This document shows positions 1 to 9,552 of a stretch of DNA of 64,000 nucleotides, in pieces; the stretch's first letter is position 1; the number at the start of each line of letters is the position of its first letter. This DNA comes from Mariniphaga sp. (GTDB lineage Bacteria > Bacteroidota > Bacteroidia > Bacteroidales > Prolixibacteraceae), in NCBI GenBank assembly GCA_024636975.1, contig JAGXGA010000011.1, positions 1-64,000 of the forward strand. Reading direction: 5' to 3'. The notes beneath the pieces were generated by a model. The model had not been told where the DNA came from. It saw only the letters and a program-made list of their open reading frames with translations, and did no database searches. Both the position numbers and the translations under genes were made by a program.

Positions 1-511
1 CATAAGCTGATCATTAACTCTATAAAATGTAAATTGGTCAACAGGGTGTTTGCAGTTATAAAAAGGCAAACACCATACGTGAGTATTTATCAACAAAATT
101 TTGGTTAATAAATTTGCATATATCTTAGAATTCACAGAGCCGGGAGCCGGATGGCATCCCTTCCTGTTTTTTGCACGAACGGAACATTGAAAAGCAGGGA
201 TGCTATCCATGTAGGAGCACAGAGCAGAGGGCATGGAGCACAGAGCAGAGAGCTTAGGGCAGAGAGCAGAGGGCAAAGAGCACAGATTGATGAACTGCAA
301 TTTGCGCATAGTTTTGGAGCCAATCGGGGGTGGCAGCATTAGTGCCGGCTAACGACCGTTGAACAGGTGAATCCCTGACTTTGGGTCAGCTGGTGAACAG
401 TGAAAATCATCTGCTGCCCGGTTTATAAAAGATATCGTTAAAACATTTGTTCTTCAGCAGTTGTTATTAACATTGAGATAACCCCTTATTAGTAACTAAA
501 AACATACAATT
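1..511. repeat. Gene-free leader with hairpin and repeats R1, R3, R4
   Basis: No credible gene is seen. A 9-bp perfect inverted repeat (45-53 with 66-74, 12-base loop) could be the end of a transcript from the left, but no T-run follows. An R1 element (GGATGGCATCCCT and AGGGATGCTATCC arms) lies at 149-208. A purine-rich R3 tract built from GAGCAGAG/GGGCA words lies at 213-290. An R4 word (GTGAACAGTG) lies near 392. The same words recur throughout the window. Small open frames on both strands here are made of repeat sequence and are not called. Confidence 0.6.
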
Positions 512-1132
512 ATGGCAGATCTTAATATTAAAAAGAAAAATAACAAAAAACCGTTGCTTTGGACGGTGCTTGCGCTTATAGCAATTGTTGCAATTATATG
601 GGTAATTGCTGGCGACAATGATACTGATGATGAAGTTTATGTGGATAACGAAGAAGAAGTTGTTGCCGGTTCCGAAACGTGGGGAGATGATTCCGGCACC
701 CCGGAGGATGGTTATATTCTGGATACTGAAGCAGAGGCGGCGATTGAACAATTTGTAACATTTACCTCTGATTTGGGTGAGATTGAAATTGATCACGAGA
801 CTTCACATAAAGGAATAACCTTACTTGCCGATGCTCTGGCCTCGTTATCAGAAAACACTCAGACTGAAGTGGAGGAACTTCGGCAGCAAGCCAACCAGTT
901 GCTTGAAAACCCGATGTCGGATGAGCATGCAGGAATTATGCATGATGCTTTTGTAACTTCGGCAAACATCATTGAAAAACAAACTGCAAATAACGATGCC
1001 ATGGACGAAGAGGCCACCGAAGTTATGGAAGCTGCACAGGCTGTCGACACTGAAGTTTTGGTAACAAACCAAAAAGATGTCATCAAGAATTTCTTTGATA
1101 CAGCAGCCAATACGTTGAATAGTCTGGAATAA
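512..1132 (+). CDS. Membrane-anchored acidic hypothetical protein
   Basis: This 206-residue protein has a lysine-rich N-terminus (residues 6-13), one hydrophobic segment (about 15-33) and then a strongly acidic stretch (about 34-60). The segment has no cleavage or lipobox signature, so I infer an inner-membrane anchor with a periplasmic C-terminal domain. That domain (about 70-206) looks mostly helical, with regularly spaced Leu/Ala and Glu/Gln, and resembles a helical bundle. I recognise no family. The ATG at 512 precedes the lysine run and is the natural start. The gene is 66 bases upstream of the hydrolase gene in the same direction and might be cotranscribed. No function is assigned. Confidence 0.75.
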   Translation: MADLNIKKKNNKKPLLWTVLALIAIVAIIWVIAGDNDTDDEVYVDNEEEVVAGSETWGDDSGTPEDGYILDTEAEAAIEQFVTFTSDLGEIEIDHETSHKGITLLADALASLSENTQTEVEELRQQANQLLENPMSDEHAGIMHDAFVTSANIIEKQTANNDAMDEEATEVMEAAQAVDTEVLVTNQKDVIKNFFDTAANTLNSLE

Positions 1133-1198
1133 AAACAAAACTTTTGTTTACAGGATGTTTGCCGGAGGAATGGTTTGGTTTGCTTTGTTATTATGAGA

Positions 1199-2218
1199 AT
1201 GAAAAATTTAACACGAATGAGGTTAATTGCACTATTAATTGTATTTATAATCAGTGTACAACAATCGATAAATGCCCAAAGTAACCAATTGCAGTGGCTG
1301 GACACAGAGCTTTCCAATTATCAATACCCACATCCTGTTTCCATTTTAACACTTCATATCCAGGAACAGGTTTTAAAAATGGCTTATATGGATGTGAAAC
1401 CTGACAATTATAATGGAAAGAACATTGTTCTGCTGCATGGAAAGAATTTTAATGGAGCCTATTGGAAAACTACAATTGAAAATTTAACCAAAGAAGGTTT
1501 TCGTGTAATCGTGCCTGATCAGATTGGTTTTGGAAAATCATCAAAGCCCGATTATTTCCATTACACATTTCAGCAACTTGCGCAAAACACTAAAACTTTA
1601 CTTGATTCATTGCAAATAACAAAAACAGCTGTTTTAGGACATTCAATGGGCGGCATGTTGGCTACCCGTTTTGCTCTAATGTATCCTGGTACTGCTGAAA
1701 AACTAATATTGGAAAATCCTATCGGACTTGAGGACTGGAAACTTAAGGTGCCCTACAAACCTGTAGATTGGTGGTATGAAAATGAACTTAAAAAAAGCTA
1801 CGAAAGCATCAAAGAATATCAGTTAAGCAATTACTATGATGACAAATGGAAGCCGGAATATGATCAGTGGGTCAACCTGCTTGCAGGATGGACATTAAAC
1901 TCCGACTATGAAACCATAGCCTGGAACGCTGCTCTTACCTATGATATGATTTTCACACAACCTGTGGTTTATGAATTTAAAAACATAACTGCACCTACAC
2001 TCTTAATTATTGGCACCAGAGACAGGACTGCTCTTGGCAAGCCACTTGTATCTCCTGAAACAAGAAAGACTATGGGACTTTATAATGAATTGGGTAAAAA
2101 AACTCAAAAAACAATTCCTGATGCACAATTAGTTGAGCTGGAAGATGTAGGGCATTTGCCACATATTGAAAAGTTTAATGCATTTATAAATCCATTAATA
2201 GCATTTCTTAATAAATAA
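1199..2218 (+). CDS. Exported alpha/beta-fold hydrolase
   Basis: This is an alpha/beta hydrolase of about 339 residues with a signal peptide (about residues 1-27, ending in an A-Q-S context). The oxyanion region LLHGKNFNG is followed by the nucleophile elbow GHSMGG (Ser near 149), then an Asp in GTRDRT (near 275) and a His in DVGHLPH (near 319), so the catalytic triad is complete. The frame is open to a TTG at 1175, but the ATG at 1199 gives a normal signal peptide and is preferred. The substrate is not evident; the lid region (about 165-250) is rich in Trp and Tyr. The family includes esterases, haloalkane dehalogenases and epoxide hydrolases. The gene converges on the DUF4249 gene. Confidence 0.85.
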   Translation: MKNLTRMRLIALLIVFIISVQQSINAQSNQLQWLDTELSNYQYPHPVSILTLHIQEQVLKMAYMDVKPDNYNGKNIVLLHGKNFNGAYWKTTIENLTKEGFRVIVPDQIGFGKSSKPDYFHYTFQQLAQNTKTLLDSLQITKTAVLGHSMGGMLATRFALMYPGTAEKLILENPIGLEDWKLKVPYKPVDWWYENELKKSYESIKEYQLSNYYDDKWKPEYDQWVNLLAGWTLNSDYETIAWNAALTYDMIFTQPVVYEFKNITAPTLLIIGTRDRTALGKPLVSPETRKTMGLYNELGKKTQKTIPDAQLVELEDVGHLPHIEKFNAFINPLIAFLNK

Positions 2219-2233
2219 CGTTAAAAGAGTTTA

Positions 2234-3124
2234 TCACTTATTCAACTGGTTCCCGATGGCCTCATCAATAACAACCTTATTGGATGCAGAAACATCGTGG
2301 GCTGTAAACAACCCCAGTACTTTACTGCCGTCGTCAGATACAAAATTGCCTTTGATATTGGCCGGGGGAACGCTGAACAATCCTCCTGTTTGCCCCTGTT
2401 CGAATACCTGGTAATAATACAGCCACCCAAATTCGGAAACGGAAGTCTGTTTCACCTGGATGGTATCGCCAAGGTTTAATAGCCGGTTTTCAGGTTTATT
2501 CAGATCATGAAAATCGGTGAAAATTTCGAACCCGTTGATGTAATTCCCGTCGACCTGTTCATCGCTGGCAATGGCCAGGTATTCTGCATTTCCCAAATGT
2601 TTATTGTTGATATAAATATCCCATTTGTAATAATTACCAATTCCCGGAGTTTCGTTTCCGTAAATAAAAATCCCCAGAAAACGGTGGTTGCCACGCAGCG
2701 AAGAATGTACCTGGATGGAATCGACAGGTTCCACTTTCGTGAGTGTATCGCTGGCAGTGAGTACTGTTTCACCGGTGGTAACCGAAACGGTGTACTTTTT
2801 ATTGATTTCCCCCAGGTAGGATGCTCCTTCCCCGGTCACATAGAGTCCAGGTTTTGCAGGGTCTTCCACGAGCTGAATCGTTTTAGGTGGCTGGGAATCG
2901 TCGGAAATGATTACAACTGCATTGCTGATTCCCCTGTATGGCTCCGACGAATTCACCGGCTGCGATTTGTACAAAAAAACATAGGGATTGTCTTCGTTGG
3001 TTATTTTGGCAGTAACGGCATAGAGACCCGTATCTTCATCGCTCAGGCTGATATCGATGACGTCTTCGCAGGCATTCAGCAGGAGGGATAAAAAAACTAT
3101 AATGAAAAAGTATTTTGTATTCAT
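2234..3124 (-). CDS. DUF4249 lipoprotein, partner of TonB receptor
   Basis: A 296-residue lipoprotein whose signal sequence ends in a lipobox-like LLNAC at about residues 16-20. The rest is a beta-rich domain of the DUF4249 type, with the familiar opening after the Cys (E-D-V-I-D-I) and an early TGLYAVTAKITNEDNPYVFLY strand region. DUF4249 proteins in Bacteroidota are typically encoded next to a TonB-dependent receptor and are thought to be outer-membrane partners of it. Here the gene lies 11 bases downstream of the receptor gene on the same strand, so the two are almost certainly one operon. The transported ligand is unknown. Confidence 0.85.
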   Translation of the reverse strand: MNTKYFFIIVFLSLLLNACEDVIDISLSDEDTGLYAVTAKITNEDNPYVFLYKSQPVNSSEPYRGISNAVVIISDDSQPPKTIQLVEDPAKPGLYVTGEGASYLGEINKKYTVSVTTGETVLTASDTLTKVEPVDSIQVHSSLRGNHRFLGIFIYGNETPGIGNYYKWDIYINNKHLGNAEYLAIASDEQVDGNYINGFEIFTDFHDLNKPENRLLNLGDTIQVKQTSVSEFGWLYYYQVFEQGQTGGLFSVPPANIKGNFVSDDGSKVLGLFTAHDVSASNKVVIDEAIGNQLNK

Positions 3125-3135
3125 TGGAAAATAAT

Positions 3136-5481
3136 TTAAAAGTTAAAATTATAGGTAACAGATGGAATAACGGTGCCGATTATTGAAAGCCGCATGGCTT
3201 CGGTAACTGATGGATTAGCTTCATTTTGCCTGAAATAGACCGAATAGGCATTTCTGCGTGCATACACATTGTAGAGTGATACATTCAGAGAACGTTTTAT
3301 TTTTCTCGTTTCATTCTTTTTCGGGTTGTAGGTAAGCGAAAAATCGAGCCTGTGGTAATCGGGAATGCGGTTGCCGTTTCTGTCGGAATAGTAGAAGATC
3401 GTGTTGCCTTGTACATCGTATTTTGCCGCGGGATAGGTTACAGGGTTACCGGTTGAATAAACCCAGTTGGCAGACATCGACAACTGTTGGTTCAGATCGT
3501 AATTCAGAATAAACGAAACATCGTGTGTACGGTCGTATGTGGAAGGGTAGGCCTTACCCTCATTAATTCCCGGCACCTTTCGCATTGATTTTGCCAGCGT
3601 GTATCCCAGCCATCCTGTAATTTTGCCCTCCTGCTTTTTTACAAGGAATTCCAAGCCATAAGCATAACCGCTGCCGGTCAGCAGTTCGGTTTCCAGGTTC
3701 TCGTTCAGGAACAGTTGGGCTCCGTCCTTGTAATCCAGAATGTTTTTAGTGTCTTTAAAATAAACCTCTACCGAGGTTTCAAAGGCGTTGCCTGCTAAAT
3801 TCAGGAAATATCCGGCAGCTACCTGATCCGAAATCAGGGGTTTAATGTATTTGCTTGAAGGCAGCCAGATATCGAGCGGTGTGGGAGAATTGGTATTCGA
3901 AATCAGATGAAGGTTTTGCACCATGCGGTTATAGGATGCTTTTACCGAGCTTGCGCTTCCGGTGGTTAGTTTAAATGAAAGTCGGGGTTCGAGGTGCACA
4001 TAAGGCGAACCTATTTTTTCCCACTTTTCATAAACTTTTTCACTTATTATCTCACCGGCATCAGGGGCCTCCGGATTTTGATACCCCCTTACTTTTCCTT
4101 CTCCGATTTGCTGGAATACCGATAGACGCATTCCGTATTTAACTGTAAGCAGCGTTCCTATTTTCTGTTCGTTGGAGGCATAAACCGCTCCGTTGATTGC
4201 ATTGTAATTGGTAAGTTTCAGCGATTCGAAGAATGAATTCTCATTGGTGCCAATGTTTCCCGGTTCGAAATGGTGCTTTATTATGTTGATTCCGAAGTTT
4301 AATTTGTTCTCGGAATTCAGGTACCAGGTAAAATCTTCCTTAAAATTAAGGTCCTCTATTTGGGAATTCCAGTCGAACTGATCGGCAGAATTTTCCGGAA
4401 CCCCAAGGTTATAACGGTATTGGGAATAAATGAATGAGGTATTGGAAAAAAGCTGGTTTCCGAAGATGTGGTTCCAGCGGGCGGTAGTGGTCAGGTTCCC
4501 CCATTTCATATAAATTGATTCGCCCAGTTTGAAAAAGTCGTCGCCGGTGTATGCCGATATAAAAAGCCGGTCATTGTTCGAAAACCGAATGTTTGTTTTC
4601 ATGTTCAGGTCATAGAAATACAAACGGTTTTCCTTAAGTGCTTCTATGCCAACCAGCTTTCCAAGTACATCGGCGTAAGTTCTTCTTCCCGAAACGATAA
4701 AACTCCATTTATCTTTTATTACCGGTCCCTCCAGGGTCAGACGACTCGAAATATTCCCGATTCCGCCCTGTCCGTGAAATTCGTTGATGTGGCCGTCTTT
4801 CATCCGGATATCGATAACCGATGAGGCTTTTCCGCCGTACTGTGCCGGGATCCCTCCTTTATACACTTCGATGTCCTTAATGGCGTCGGAATTAAAAACG
4901 GAGAAGAAACCCATTAGATGCGATGCATTGTATACGGGTGCTTCATCGAGGATCAGCAAATTCTCGTCGGGGCCGCCACCACGGACATACAGCCCTGAGC
5001 TGCCTTCGCCGCCGTTCTGTATTCCGGGCAGAAGGGTCATGGTTCTCAGTACATCTATTTCGCCCATAAACGACGGAAGTTTTTTGACCATTTGCATAGG
5101 GATTTTTTCCCTGCTCATTTCAACACCCTCAACATTCCGGTCTTTTGGGGTACCTGAAACGATTACTTCGATCAGGTTTTGAGTGTCTTCATTCAATTTG
5201 ACATTCAGCTCCTGGTTTTTATGTAGTTCAACTTCAATGGTACGGGTTTCGTAACCCACGTAGGAAAAGGCGATTTTGTGCGAACCCCCTGGAAGTGTGA
5301 GCGAATAAAAACCATATTGGTTAGATGATCCTCCTGTTTGATTTCCGGGAACGTAACATGTGACTCCGATCAGGGTTTCTCCGCTGCCGGCATCCCTGAT
5401 GTATCCGCTAACTGTGAAGGTTTGTGGGTATCCCTTCAAAAACAGAGACAAAAGCGTCAGAATTAAAAATAAGTACTTCAT
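3136..5481 (-). CDS. TonB-dependent outer-membrane receptor with carboxypeptidase-regulatory domain
   Basis: This 781-residue receptor has a signal peptide (about 1-20) and a CarboxypepD_reg-like domain (about 22-105) with the characteristic GETLIGVTCYV and GFYSLTLPGG segments. A plug domain follows (about 120-225; VEMSREKIP, LLPGIQNGGEGSSGLYVRGG, LDEAPVYN). The rest is a TonB barrel ending in an aromatic residue (final NFNF), as expected for Bam-dependent assembly. It is shorter than SusC proteins and lacks SusD next door; the partner here is the DUF4249 lipoprotein. I infer uptake of an unknown ligand or a related envelope function. No anti-sigma/sigma pair is adjacent. Confidence 0.9.
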   Translation of the reverse strand: MKYLFLILTLLSLFLKGYPQTFTVSGYIRDAGSGETLIGVTCYVPGNQTGGSSNQYGFYSLTLPGGSHKIAFSYVGYETRTIEVELHKNQELNVKLNEDTQNLIEVIVSGTPKDRNVEGVEMSREKIPMQMVKKLPSFMGEIDVLRTMTLLPGIQNGGEGSSGLYVRGGGPDENLLILDEAPVYNASHLMGFFSVFNSDAIKDIEVYKGGIPAQYGGKASSVIDIRMKDGHINEFHGQGGIGNISSRLTLEGPVIKDKWSFIVSGRRTYADVLGKLVGIEALKENRLYFYDLNMKTNIRFSNNDRLFISAYTGDDFFKLGESIYMKWGNLTTTARWNHIFGNQLFSNTSFIYSQYRYNLGVPENSADQFDWNSQIEDLNFKEDFTWYLNSENKLNFGINIIKHHFEPGNIGTNENSFFESLKLTNYNAINGAVYASNEQKIGTLLTVKYGMRLSVFQQIGEGKVRGYQNPEAPDAGEIISEKVYEKWEKIGSPYVHLEPRLSFKLTTGSASSVKASYNRMVQNLHLISNTNSPTPLDIWLPSSKYIKPLISDQVAAGYFLNLAGNAFETSVEVYFKDTKNILDYKDGAQLFLNENLETELLTGSGYAYGLEFLVKKQEGKITGWLGYTLAKSMRKVPGINEGKAYPSTYDRTHDVSFILNYDLNQQLSMSANWVYSTGNPVTYPAAKYDVQGNTIFYYSDRNGNRIPDYHRLDFSLTYNPKKNETRKIKRSLNVSLYNVYARRNAYSVYFRQNEANPSVTEAMRLSIIGTVIPSVTYNFNF

Positions 5482-5797
5482 AAATAAAATGTTTAATTGT
5501 TTCCTGCTTTCACTGTCAGGTGACAGAATTATTGGCCGGGATTTTTACCCTGTTTATAATCTGCCGCAAAAGTGAATATTTACCTTCCCCTGGAAAAATA
5601 AAACTTAATGAAGGGGTGTTTTTTGTCGGTGAATCCCCCTTCCTGTATTTTAAGTGCTTTTGTACTATCTGATACAGTAGAGTAGGATTAAAATAAAATA
5701 TGTCAGTTGTATAACTTCTATGGCAATAAAAAATGTAATTTCATCTGCCTAATTGTATAGGTGATATTTTGCAAATGATCATATAAAGGGAAGTTAT
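5482..5797. other. Divergent intergenic region, nothing specific
   Basis: This 316-base AT-rich space separates the divergent receptor and CPBP genes. I see no repeat family member, no strong TAnnTTTG match in a usable position and no credible small gene. It presumably carries both promoters. Confidence 0.5.
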
Positions 5798-6580
5798 ATG
5801 GGAATTAATTTAAATGTCAATTCGGTAAAATCATTACAACAAAAAACAAATGAAGGAATACCTAGATGGAGATTTCTGTTAATTGTTGTTTTTTCGAGGC
5901 CCTTACTATTATTTATTGCACATTTGATTTTTGCCGTTGTATTTGCTGTACTTGGAGATAAAACGCCATTTAAGACAGCCGGTCCCTATTGGTCAGTTTA
6001 TGGCACAATTGCTGATATTGGATGTTTGCTCCTTTTGAAGGTTGGGATGCAAAAGGAAGGGATGCGAATTGCCGATCTTATATCATTCGATAAAAAGAAA
6101 TTGCCTAAGGATATCTTGTGGGGGTTGGGAATATGGTTTGCAGGTGGCTTAATTGTGATTTTGGGCAGCAAACTGGCAGGTATAATTACATACGGCAGTT
6201 TCACTCCGATTTTTCCGGAGGGTGCTTATATAAGGAAGCTGCCATTATGGGCTGTTTTATATAGCAGAATAATTTGGTGGATTATCTGGTCAGTCACCGA
6301 AGAGCTTACTTACAACGGATATTTGCTACCCCGCCTGCAGATAGTTTTCGGCAGCAAATGGAAAGCTTTAATTCTTGTTTGCTTTTCATGGTCGTTAATG
6401 CATTGTTTTTTACCTTTTATTAATTTACAACATGCGCTGTATATGTTTATCATGTTCATTCCTTTAACACTGTTTTTAAGTATAATGTATTTGGTTTTCA
6501 GGAGACTGACGCCTCTCATCATAGGCCATTGGTTAATGGATTTAGGGAATGTGTTTTTAATGACTACTATTTTACCTTAA
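5798..6580 (+). CDS. CPBP (Abi/CAAX protease-like) membrane protein, atypical motif
   Basis: A 260-residue polytopic membrane protein with about seven hydrophobic segments. The CPBP signature is recognisable: motif 1 EELTYNGYLLPR (Glu168-Glu169), motif 2 SWSLMH (His202) and motif 3 GHWLMD (His244). Family members are intramembrane metal-dependent glutamic endopeptidases or bacteriocin self-immunity proteins. Two positions differ from the textbook motifs: the Arg of EExxxR is Asn here, and the Asn of HxxxN is Asp248. Activity may therefore be altered or absent. The start follows a GGGAAG stretch about 10 bases upstream. No bacteriocin gene is nearby. Confidence 0.75.
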   Translation: MGINLNVNSVKSLQQKTNEGIPRWRFLLIVVFSRPLLLFIAHLIFAVVFAVLGDKTPFKTAGPYWSVYGTIADIGCLLLLKVGMQKEGMRIADLISFDKKKLPKDILWGLGIWFAGGLIVILGSKLAGIITYGSFTPIFPEGAYIRKLPLWAVLYSRIIWWIIWSVTEELTYNGYLLPRLQIVFGSKWKALILVCFSWSLMHCFLPFINLQHALYMFIMFIPLTLFLSIMYLVFRRLTPLIIGHWLMDLGNVFLMTTILP

Positions 6581-6647
6581 CTCAAAGTGATTAGCCAATA
6601 TAAGATTGCAGTTTTTTCCATTCCTAATAAATCACAAAATATAAATA

Positions 6648-6706
6648 AATCACAGTTCAGACAATGAGTGAGTTTGGTTTCCGGCGGCTGTCTGAAAACT
6701 GTGATT
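6648..6706. terminator. Hairpin between convergent genes (R6-like)
   Basis: Inverted arms AATCACAGTT-CAGACA (6648-6663) and TGTCTG-aa-AACTGTGATT (6689-6706) form a 16-bp stem with a 2-base bulge. The position between two convergent genes suits a bidirectional terminator. The arm words (GTCTGAA, GTGATT) also match the R6 repeat family, so this may be a diverged R6 copy used as a terminator. Confidence 0.5.
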
Positions 6707-6845
6707 CCTGTGATTTGAACTTGCCTTAAATCCTGTTTGAAGAAATGCGTTTAAAACCTTTTTATCATGCAAAGATTTTTATTTTTTGTCTAATGCTATT
6801 GGCAATAGCAGATTGAAGCCAACGGCACTGCAGAAAGAAAAAACT

Positions 6846-8213
6846 TCATTTAAAAATTGATTTGTAATTTATATCTTGTGGCAGAAGGTTGTTTAAAGCA
6901 GCTTTTGCTGCAACCATACCAGCTGCCTCACCCATGGCCACTGCATTTCCTGTGACCCGGTAACTGGCATGAGCAAAAAAGTCGCCGCTAATGCAGCGTC
7001 CGGCCATCATTAGTCCATTTACATCTTTTGCAATCAATGAGCGTAAAGGGATATCATAGGGTTGAGCTTTTATGCCATGGCTCCCATATCCTCCTCCAGC
7101 ATTTTTTTCAAGTGAGTGAACATCAACCGTGAATGTTGCCCTGCACACAGCATCATCAAACCGCGCACCTTTTATCAGATCATTGCCGGTGAGGGTATAT
7201 ATCCCATGAATCCGACGCCCCTCGCGGATGCCAATTTGGCCAGCTGTGGCAGCAATCCGCACTTCCGACCACATACCTCCCAACGATCTCAATCCGTCAA
7301 TAATTTTATTAACTTCAAGGCGCGCTTCGATGGTGGCTTTTGTGATTTGCGTAGCATTAACTGCTGATACACCATATTGATGGTTTGCCATCATTGCAAT
7401 CATCCCCGGACGGATCCCAAACAATGTGGGCATGGTATAACTTGCTTCAACACCCCCGCGTTTAATTTCCGCATAAAATTTTCGTTTAGAGTCTTCGGTT
7501 GTACCACCTTTACCGGCCATTAAGCCATTGGAGACCAGTTTTTTTTCATCCAATCCAACTAAAATTGCCATTAGCGACATGGGCTGGACTTTTCCTGTTT
7601 CAGGGTGGCCCAATTCAAATTTACATCCGGTATGAGTAGCCAAATCTCCGTTTCCCGTTGCATCAATAAAAACTTTGGCCTTCCATGCTTCACGACCTGA
7701 AAAACTTTCGGTTACAATGTGTTCCAGTTTATTCCGACTGTTCCTGTAAGCTGCAGTTACCCTGGTGTGCAGGTGAACATCCACTAAAGATTCCAGGCAC
7801 ATTTGATCAAGAGTAAATTTCATTAATTCAGCATCATAAACTTTTGCAGAATACTGAGCATTACTTTTTTCAAGTCTGTCGACCAGTTCTCTCATAATAC
7901 CGGATTTGTTCTCAAAATCTATGATGTTACTCAATAAACCTGAAGTCCAGACACCTCCCAGACAACCATACATTTCTATTAATGTAGTTTTTGCGCCCAT
8001 CCGTGCCGAGCTTATTGCTGCTGCAATTCCAGCTGGACCTCCTCCACAAACAATAACATCAGTTTCTCTGCACACCGGCAAGATCCGTGCAGGTTCATTA
8101 AATTCAGATGTTTTTCCGGAAAAGGAATTGATATTGGGTGCAACAGTATAAAATGGAATAAATGCCCCAGCCAGGGCACCAGTCTTTAAAAATGTCCTTC
8201 TTTTAGTTTTCAT
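6846..8213 (-). CDS. Tat-exported FAD-dependent oxidoreductase
   Basis: A 455-residue protein opening with a twin-arginine signal (KTKRRTFLKTGALAGAF), so it is probably exported folded with its cofactor. A dinucleotide-binding fold starts near residue 50 (VIVCGGGPAGIAAAISSARMG ending in an acidic residue after TLIE). It belongs to the FAD_oxidored/FAD-dependent 2 type proteins common in Bacteroidota carbohydrate loci. Near the C-terminus, GLMMAGRCISGDFFAHASYRV followed by GEAAG is the usual FAD-closing motif. The substrate is not evident; relatives are often annotated as putative dehydrogenases acting on sugars or organic acids. The gene is monocistronic, with 292 bases of featureless DNA upstream. 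Confidence 0.85.
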   Translation of the reverse strand: MKTKRRTFLKTGALAGAFIPFYTVAPNINSFSGKTSEFNEPARILPVCRETDVIVCGGGPAGIAAAISSARMGAKTTLIEMYGCLGGVWTSGLLSNIIDFENKSGIMRELVDRLEKSNAQYSAKVYDAELMKFTLDQMCLESLVDVHLHTRVTAAYRNSRNKLEHIVTESFSGREAWKAKVFIDATGNGDLATHTGCKFELGHPETGKVQPMSLMAILVGLDEKKLVSNGLMAGKGGTTEDSKRKFYAEIKRGGVEASYTMPTLFGIRPGMIAMMANHQYGVSAVNATQITKATIEARLEVNKIIDGLRSLGGMWSEVRIAATAGQIGIREGRRIHGIYTLTGNDLIKGARFDDAVCRATFTVDVHSLEKNAGGGYGSHGIKAQPYDIPLRSLIAKDVNGLMMAGRCISGDFFAHASYRVTGNAVAMGEAAGMVAAKAALNNLLPQDINYKSIFK

Positions 8214-8505
8214 ATTGTGCTGTTGAGCAATAATGATAAAAGATCAAATAAAGCATTTTTTTTTGAAAAGAATTAAGGACAGGATTATTTTATAAATTAC
8301 AAATCCAGACCCATGTGGAAGGCATATATGGGAGTTTTCGAATTATTTGGCAATAAGTATTATCATTTACGGAAGAATACCACCGATGTACCTTCGGGTG
8401 TAAAGGTATTCTGATTCTGATTAACCCTTTTGGAACCTAATAACTACTATAGGGTTGACTATTGTGTATGTCAGACTTTGCTTTGGTTTGTTATTGAATA
8501 CGCTT

Positions 8506-8985
8506 TTAAAACAAAACGCGGTTCACTTTTTTCATATATGTCTGATAAGATTCACCAAAAACCTGTGCAAGCATTTTTTCTTCTTCCCCGATAAATCTTA
8601 TTAATGCAATGTACATGGTTAGGGCTGCCAGCAGGAAAATCCAGTTGTTCAGGATACCTGCCAGTCCGGGTAGAATAAATACAATCCAGGCGGTGTAAAT
8701 GGGATTTCGTGATATTAAATACACTCCGGTAGTAATCAATATTCCTTTTGGAAACCCTTTAGCAAACTGAACTACTGCACAGATCCAGAACAGAATGCCG
8801 GTTACGAGCAGCAACCAGCCTGTAAAGATTAGTATTTCATCATATCTAAAAGGAAAGGCAGAAACGGAAGGAAGGAAAATCTGAAATGCAATTCCTGCCA
8901 AAAGGAATGGCAACATTGTACGAAAGATTTTTGGCCCGACACCAGTTGCGCTTAATTGGTAAGGTGAATGAAATTTTGGCTTCAT
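8506..8985 (-). CDS. Isoprenylcysteine carboxyl methyltransferase-like membrane protein
   Basis: A 159-residue integral membrane protein with four hydrophobic segments. The C-terminal third carries the ICMT/phospholipid methyltransferase signature: GVYLISRNPIYTAW, then a hydrophobic segment, then FIGEEEKMLAQVFGESYQTYMKKVNR. In the family this region binds S-adenosylmethionine and the lipid substrate. Bacteria lack prenylated proteins of the eukaryotic kind, so the real substrate is probably a lipid or small amphiphile (inference). The ATG overlaps the stop of the upstream gene by four bases (ATGA), which indicates translational coupling. Confidence 0.8.
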   Translation of the reverse strand: MKPKFHSPYQLSATGVGPKIFRTMLPFLLAGIAFQIFLPSVSAFPFRYDEILIFTGWLLLVTGILFWICAVVQFAKGFPKGILITTGVYLISRNPIYTAWIVFILPGLAGILNNWIFLLAALTMYIALIRFIGEEEKMLAQVFGESYQTYMKKVNRVLF

Positions 8986-9404
8986 GATCTTCTGTTTTTT
9001 AACTTTTTAGCATTACCCTTTTTCTCGTTTTCGGCATTTGGGTTTAATTGAACCTCGCCGATATCAATTCGTGGAAGAACAGCCAGGATATTCAACCCGG
9101 CTATGTTTCTTTTTTCAAATCCCGGTTCGCTGATTTCGAGGAAGTAATTACCAGGCGTTAGCATGGAAATGACAAAACTACCATCGCTGTTTGAAATGGT
9201 GCCGGCAACCATCGATGAGTCGGTTGCCGAGAACAGGGTAACCGCAGCACATTCCAGCGGTTGATTTGAAGCGGCGTTCCGGATGCATCCGCTGATCCTT
9301 CCGGTTCCGCCCACTTCAATTTTCATAGCTCCTGAGGCATTTATCCATAAAACAGGTAATAGAAAAATCACCAGGACTTTGGATAAACTGATTCTTGTTT
9401 TCAT
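8982..9404 (-). CDS. Short exported carboxypeptidase-regulatory-like protein
   Basis: A protein of about 140 residues with a signal peptide (about 1-25) and a single carboxypeptidase-regulatory-like fold (about 33-125; ISGCIRNAASNQPLECAAV, SDGSFVISMLTPGNYFLEIS). This is the module that normally forms the N-terminus of a roughly 800-residue outer-membrane beta-barrel protein. Here it stops after a basic tail (KKGNAKKLKNRRS), so it is either a free-standing domain or the remnant of a receptor. The frame runs on to 9452, but the ATG at 9404 starts the signal peptide. It overlaps the ICMT-like gene by four bases. Confidence 0.7.
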   Translation of the reverse strand: MKTRISLSKVLVIFLLPVLWINASGAMKIEVGGTGRISGCIRNAASNQPLECAAVTLFSATDSSMVAGTISNSDGSFVISMLTPGNYFLEISEPGFEKRNIAGLNILAVLPRIDIGEVQLNPNAENEKKGNAKKLKNRRS

Positions 9405-9552
9405 AGTGTTAATTGTTTTCTGTTTTTCATTGCTGAACCAAATTTCGAACAATTAATACCGATATGAAATTTTATTAAGGTGAATGACGGATATTTACTG
9501 ATGAACGGTTTTTTAGAGGGAACAAGTTTGTTTTACACAGGTGTTTCAGATA

